DNA from: an uncultured Collinsella sp.
GTDB lineage: Bacteria; Actinomycetota; Coriobacteriia; Coriobacteriales; Coriobacteriaceae
Assembly (NCBI GenBank): GCA_959023295.1
Contig: CAUFBM010000001.1
Coordinates: forward strand, 1 to 64,000
DNA length: 64,000 nt
Reading direction: 5' to 3'
The notes under the pieces: model-generated
The model's database searches: none
Told to the model about the DNA's origin: nothing
Seen by the model: only the letters and a program-made list of their open reading frames with translations
Part shown: one piece after another, positions 60,931-64,000 of the stretch
How positions within the stretch are numbered: the stretch's first letter is position 1
Layout: the number at the start of each line of letters is the position of its first letter
Position numbers and translations under genes: made by a program

Positions 60931-62259
60931 CTACTTCAGCTCAGGCCAATAGCCCTTGTTCGCCTCGATCATGTCGTCCAAGACTTCCTTAGCCACGCGT
61001 GCTGAGGGAATCGTGCGATTGAGGGTGAAGGCTTCGAGTGCCTTCTGGTAGGAACCTTCGATAACGGCTTCGACCACAAGGCCTTCACAGGCATCCTGCT
61101 GTTCGATAAGGCCCTTATAGAAGCGGGGAATCTTCCCGACGCGAATCGGTTCGGCTCCTCGATCAGTGATGTACGCCGGAACCTCGACTGTCGCGTCGTC
61201 CGAGAGGTTCTCGATTGCACCATTGTTGGGTACAATCACCAGCTGGCGATGGCGCAGGTCTTTTGCCAGAGACTTGACGACATCGACAATGAACCTGCCG
61301 TGGACGCCTACATAGAACTGCGTGAGATCTACCTTTTCACCACGCTTAAGCGCCGCAGATGCATCGAAGATGCGCTTTTCGCGGCCGTTTACAACCTGCA
61401 TGCCACGCGTGTTATTGATGTCCATGTACTCCACGCAGGCATCGGGCAACAGGTAATACTGGTAATAGGTGTTGGGGAGGTAATCCTGGAATAGCGTAGA
61501 AATCGTTGCCGCATTCTTGAAGGTGTGGGCCCAATCTGGGTCCTTCACCAAGGCGTCATTGAGGCTTGCTTCGGAAATATAACCGTATTTACGCACGTGC
61601 TCTTTGAGCTTATCCGTAACATCGACGCCCTTGCAACGTACGTTGGTAAACCACCCAAAGTGATTGAGGCCAAAGTAGTCGACCTCAATGTCGTCGAGTT
61701 CGCACCCTAAAATCTCTGCCATGCGGGCTTCAATCTCCACTGGCATATCGCAGATGTCAAGAATGCGAGCGTTAGGACGCAGCTTGTGCATTGCCTTGGC
61801 TACGATGGCAGCGGGGTTGGAGTAGTTGACGATCCAGTAGTCCTTGCAGGCATACTCCTCGCAGAAATCGACAAGCTCGCACATGGGGAAGATGGTTCTC
61901 ATGCCATATGCCATGCCACCTGCTCCGCAGGTCTCTTGACCGACTACGCCATGGCGCAGGCTGATTTGCTCATCCTGGATACGCATCTTGAGCCCACCCA
62001 CACGCATCTGCGCCATAACAAAGTTCGCATCTGTAAACGCCTCTTTGGGGTCGACGGTTACATGCAAGGGGATCTCGGGAGCAAGGTCATCGATAACCGC
62101 TTTAACCACCACGGCGACTGTGTCTTGGCGCTCCTCGTCGATGTCATAGAGCCAAAGCTCGCGTATTCCTAATTCATCCTTTTGGTCGATCAGGTCTTTG
62201 ACGATGCCAGCGGTATAGGTGCTGCCGCCGCCGCAGATGACAATCTTGTATCCGTTCAT
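60931..62259 (-). CDS. GH4 6-phospho-alpha-glucosidase
   Basis: A 442-residue family 4 glycosidase that uses NAD+ and a divalent metal to split phosphorylated alpha-glucosides delivered by the PTS. Seen in order: NAD-binding VICGGGSTYTAGIV, the VMAQMRVGGLKMRIQDEQI segment, HGVVGQETCGAGGMAYGMRT, NYSNPAAIV, ICDMPV (the CDMP motif typical of alpha-specific members with the metal Cys), and YFGLNHFGW. Strong likeness to GlvA/MalH. ATG 62259 is favoured by spacing from AAAGG; ATG 62268 and TTG 62277 are possible. Confidence 0.92.
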   Translation of the reverse strand: MNGYKIVICGGGSTYTAGIVKDLIDQKDELGIRELWLYDIDEERQDTVAVVVKAVIDDLAPEIPLHVTVDPKEAFTDANFVMAQMRVGGLKMRIQDEQISLRHGVVGQETCGAGGMAYGMRTIFPMCELVDFCEEYACKDYWIVNYSNPAAIVAKAMHKLRPNARILDICDMPVEIEARMAEILGCELDDIEVDYFGLNHFGWFTNVRCKGVDVTDKLKEHVRKYGYISEASLNDALVKDPDWAHTFKNAATISTLFQDYLPNTYYQYYLLPDACVEYMDINNTRGMQVVNGREKRIFDASAALKRGEKVDLTQFYVGVHGRFIVDVVKSLAKDLRHRQLVIVPNNGAIENLSDDATVEVPAYITDRGAEPIRVGKIPRFYKGLIEQQDACEGLVVEAVIEGSYQKALEAFTLNRTIPSARVAKEVLDDMIEANKGYWPELK

Positions 62260-62278
62260 GTTGTTCATGCCTTTCAAA

Positions 62279-62548
62279 TCAAATTGAGCCGCAGATAATC
62301 TTGACCACTATCTGTATGAAGTAAGTAGCGATGTTGATAACCGCTGCCATGCCTGCAATGCTGCCTGCGTCCGTGTGCCTTCCTGAATGCCGGGTCCAAA
62401 CCGCTGCGAGCAGACCAAGGAGCGGCCAGATAAAACCACATGCGAATGCAGCCATAAGTACGAGAAGACCCTTTGTCGACTTTTCTTTATACATGTTGAG
62501 CAAACGTTCGAACATGTCTTGGATTGAATGAAACGTCTTGGTTAGCAT
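62279..62548 (-). CDS. Small membrane protein, unknown function
   Basis: An 89-residue protein with an amphipathic start (TFHSIQDMFERLLNMYKEKSTK), two hydrophobic helices (GLLVLMAAFACGFIWPLLGLLAAV and MAAVINIATYFIQIVVKII) and a hairpin loop rich in His, Arg and Ser. ATG 62548 follows AGGAGACCTC. It lies between the PTS permease (38-nt gap) and the glucosidase (about 20-nt gap), so it is surely part of the operon. I recognise no family. It could be an accessory subunit of the permease. Confidence 0.6.
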   Translation of the reverse strand: MLTKTFHSIQDMFERLLNMYKEKSTKGLLVLMAAFACGFIWPLLGLLAAVWTRHSGRHTDAGSIAGMAAVINIATYFIQIVVKIICGSI

Positions 62549-62586
62549 GAGGTCTCCTCGCTTATCGCCTGTCGATTAGGCGATCG

Positions 62587-64000
62587 TTAATCTTCCAGAT
62601 TAAGGATGGGACGCAGCAGGTCGTAGACGGAGTGCACGTTGGTTCCCACAACAATCTGGACATTGGTACCGTTCTTAAACAAGCCCTTGTCGATAGCCTT
62701 CTTGATGGTCTCTTCGTTGACCTTGCTGGGGTCTTTGACCTCGACACGGAGACGAGTCATGCAGCAGCCCATGGTGTTGATGTTGTCCTTGCCGCCAAGG
62801 CCGTTGATGATGTTCTGCACCATCTCCTGCTGTTTTGCGTCGACTTCCGGCGTTCCGGAGGACTCGAGAGCATTGTTGTCTCCGGAGACCTCTGCAGACC
62901 ACTCTGCGGAACGGCCGGGCGTCATGAGGTTGAGTTTCTTGATTACCATCGCCAGAACGATGAACGAAACGGCGGCAAACACGATGCCCAAGACGATGTA
63001 AATCGGGAACTTGGTGACGCCCATTGGCAAAGGCAGGCCGAGCGTGAGCAGCTCGATGCCACCGTACATGTTAAGCAAGCGGACTCCCAGGACAAACAGG
63101 AGCATCTCGCCCAGTCCGTAGAACAGGCTGTAGGCAACCCAGAGAATCGGAGACGCGAACAGGATCATGAAGTCAAGCGGCTCGGTGATGCCGGAGAGCA
63201 TGGCTGTGATGTAAATAGGCACCAGCATGGCTGCAACGGCTTTTCGATTCTCAGGACGGGAGGTTGCAATCATTGCGAGCACGGTGCCAAGGGTTACGAA
63301 TTCCTTGCCAAAGCCGAACATGGCAAAGCGGACAGAGGGATCGACTGTGGTGAGGGACCCGTCGGCGATAAGAGGAAGCTCGGCATAGAAGATGTTTGCT
63401 GCGCCAGAAACGCTCTGGCCGGCGATGACCGCCGTGCCGCCAATCGCGGAGTAGTCAAACGGCATCCACATAAAGTGGTGCATGCCGAGAGGTACGAGGA
63501 CGCGGTTCAGGAAGCCGTAAATGAAAACGCCCAGACCACCCGAGGCTGCGATGAATGAAGAAGCGTTGCTGATGGCGTTGGCGATAGGGGGCCACACGAT
63601 AGTCGCTCCGATGCCGAAGACAATGCTCAGCGGAACCATCGCCAGAAGGGCCAGGCGGGGTCCGCCGTAAATCCGGATATACTCCGATACCTTTACGTCG
63701 ATCAGTTTGTTATAGAGCCAACCGCAGAAGCATCCGATGAGTACGCCACCGAAGACGTTGACATCGGTAACTTGAAGACCCAGTACCGTTGCCTGGCCAG
63801 TGCCATACAGACCCATCGCGCCGGCTTTTGCCAGCTGATCGGTGAGCGTCAGGTAGGCGTTGTTGACATACAGGAACATGAGGTAACTAATAAGTCCAAA
63901 CACTGCCGCGTTGGATTTTTGTTTCTTTGCGAAGCCTGCCGTTAGGCCGACTGCGAAAATCACCGGCAGGTTGCCGATCACCGCGGAGTTGGTTGCCGCG
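62587..64000 (-). CDS. PTS EIICB, alpha-glucoside type (start beyond window)
   Basis: At least 470 residues of a glucose-family PTS permease for phosphorylating uptake. The EIIC domain begins within NSAVIGNLPVIFAVGL and has GMHHFMWMPFDY and SGITEPLDFMILFASPILW (substrate site). After a linker, the EIIB domain has MGCCMTRLRVEVKDPSKV with the phosphorylated Cys before MTRLR, and ends DLLRPILNLED. The frame remains open at the window edge, so the N-terminus is outside. It phosphorylates the sugar that the GH4 enzyme then hydrolyses. No EIIA is adjacent. Confidence 0.93.
   Translation of the reverse strand, partial: AATNSAVIGNLPVIFAVGLTAGFAKKQKSNAAVFGLISYLMFLYVNNAYLTLTDQLAKAGAMGLYGTGQATVLGLQVTDVNVFGGVLIGCFCGWLYNKLIDVKVSEYIRIYGGPRLALLAMVPLSIVFGIGATIVWPPIANAISNASSFIAASGGLGVFIYGFLNRVLVPLGMHHFMWMPFDYSAIGGTAVIAGQSVSGAANIFYAELPLIADGSLTTVDPSVRFAMFGFGKEFVTLGTVLAMIATSRPENRKAVAAMLVPIYITAMLSGITEPLDFMILFASPILWVAYSLFYGLGEMLLFVLGVRLLNMYGGIELLTLGLPLPMGVTKFPIYIVLGIVFAAVSFIVLAMVIKKLNLMTPGRSAEWSAEVSGDNNALESSGTPEVDAKQQEMVQNIINGLGGKDNINTMGCCMTRLRVEVKDPSKVNEETIKKAIDKGLFKNGTNVQIVVGTNVHSVYDLLRPILNLED

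Overview
The window is GC-rich bacterial chromosome with tightly packed, mostly well-recognised housekeeping genes. Start codons are usually preceded by AAGGAGG-like ribosome-binding sites, and codon use favours C/G at third positions. Gene content suggests a member of the Coriobacteriia, most like Collinsella: an S6-SSB-S18-L9-DnaB-PurA block, a fused FolP-FolK, a Glu-type ABC importer, an RpiR-controlled 6-phospho-alpha-glucosidase/PTS locus, and many short palindromic intergenic repeats. The genus is inference from gene content, not a database result. LAYOUT. 1-180: end of a tRNA-Ala/tRNA-Ile pair. 318-3644: a bifunctional-nuclease-domain protein, two small unknown proteins and the GTPase TypA. 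3773-6372 (minus strand): a membrane protein with a beta-solenoid-like N-terminus, a TRIC/UPF0126 channel and two tRNA-Ser genes. 6779-11554: promoter, rpsF-ssb-rpsR-rplI, then dnaB and purA. 11673-29364: nucleotide synthesis (purD, carA, carB, purE, purF, purM, purN) interleaved with a Nudix hydrolase, an ABC exporter, a class B sortase, a MoaE-like protein and a CmpB-type membrane protein; carA has a probable PyrR-binding RNA element at its ribosome-binding site. 29598-30940: RelB/PIN toxin-antitoxin pair and a lone PTS EIIA. 31094-36866: PrsA-like foldase, YqeY protein, a four-gene amino-acid ABC importer and a cytidylate-kinase-like protein. 36918-40530: a membrane LuxR-type regulator and a large secreted surface protein. 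40937-43176 (minus): an NfnAB-like flavoprotein pair. 43549-48700 (minus): pth, an endonuclease-like unknown between two MITE-like elements, prs, glmU. 48891-51956: a complete ECF vitamin-type transporter. 52493-56738: ExoIII, sirtuin, FolP-FolK fusion, BirA-like protein. 56793-58241: an intact IS3-family element with 3-bp target duplication. 58364-59410: coaX and initiator tRNA. 60000-64000: RpiR regulator, GH4 6-phospho-alpha-glucosidase, small membrane protein, PTS EIICB cut by the window end. HOW IT WORKS TOGETHER. Most of the window makes purines (purA, purD, purE, purF, purM, purN, with prs supplying PRPP), carbamoyl phosphate (carAB), folate (folPK), CoA precursor (coaX) and UDP-GlcNAc (glmU). 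Accessory functions cluster in small modules separated by repeats. THE MOST UNUSUAL LAYER is intergenic. There are at least six families of long palindromic elements. In two families (13725-13869 with 32819-32964, and 51997-52162 with 52262-52413) the core is conserved while the long stem arms differ completely between copies yet stay self-complementary, which points to selection for structure. A separate array at 40568-40783 has six 15-bp repeats in alternating orientation, each separated by 25-26 nt of unique sequence. I could not identify any of these with a known family. No CRISPR-Cas, prophage or replication origin was seen.
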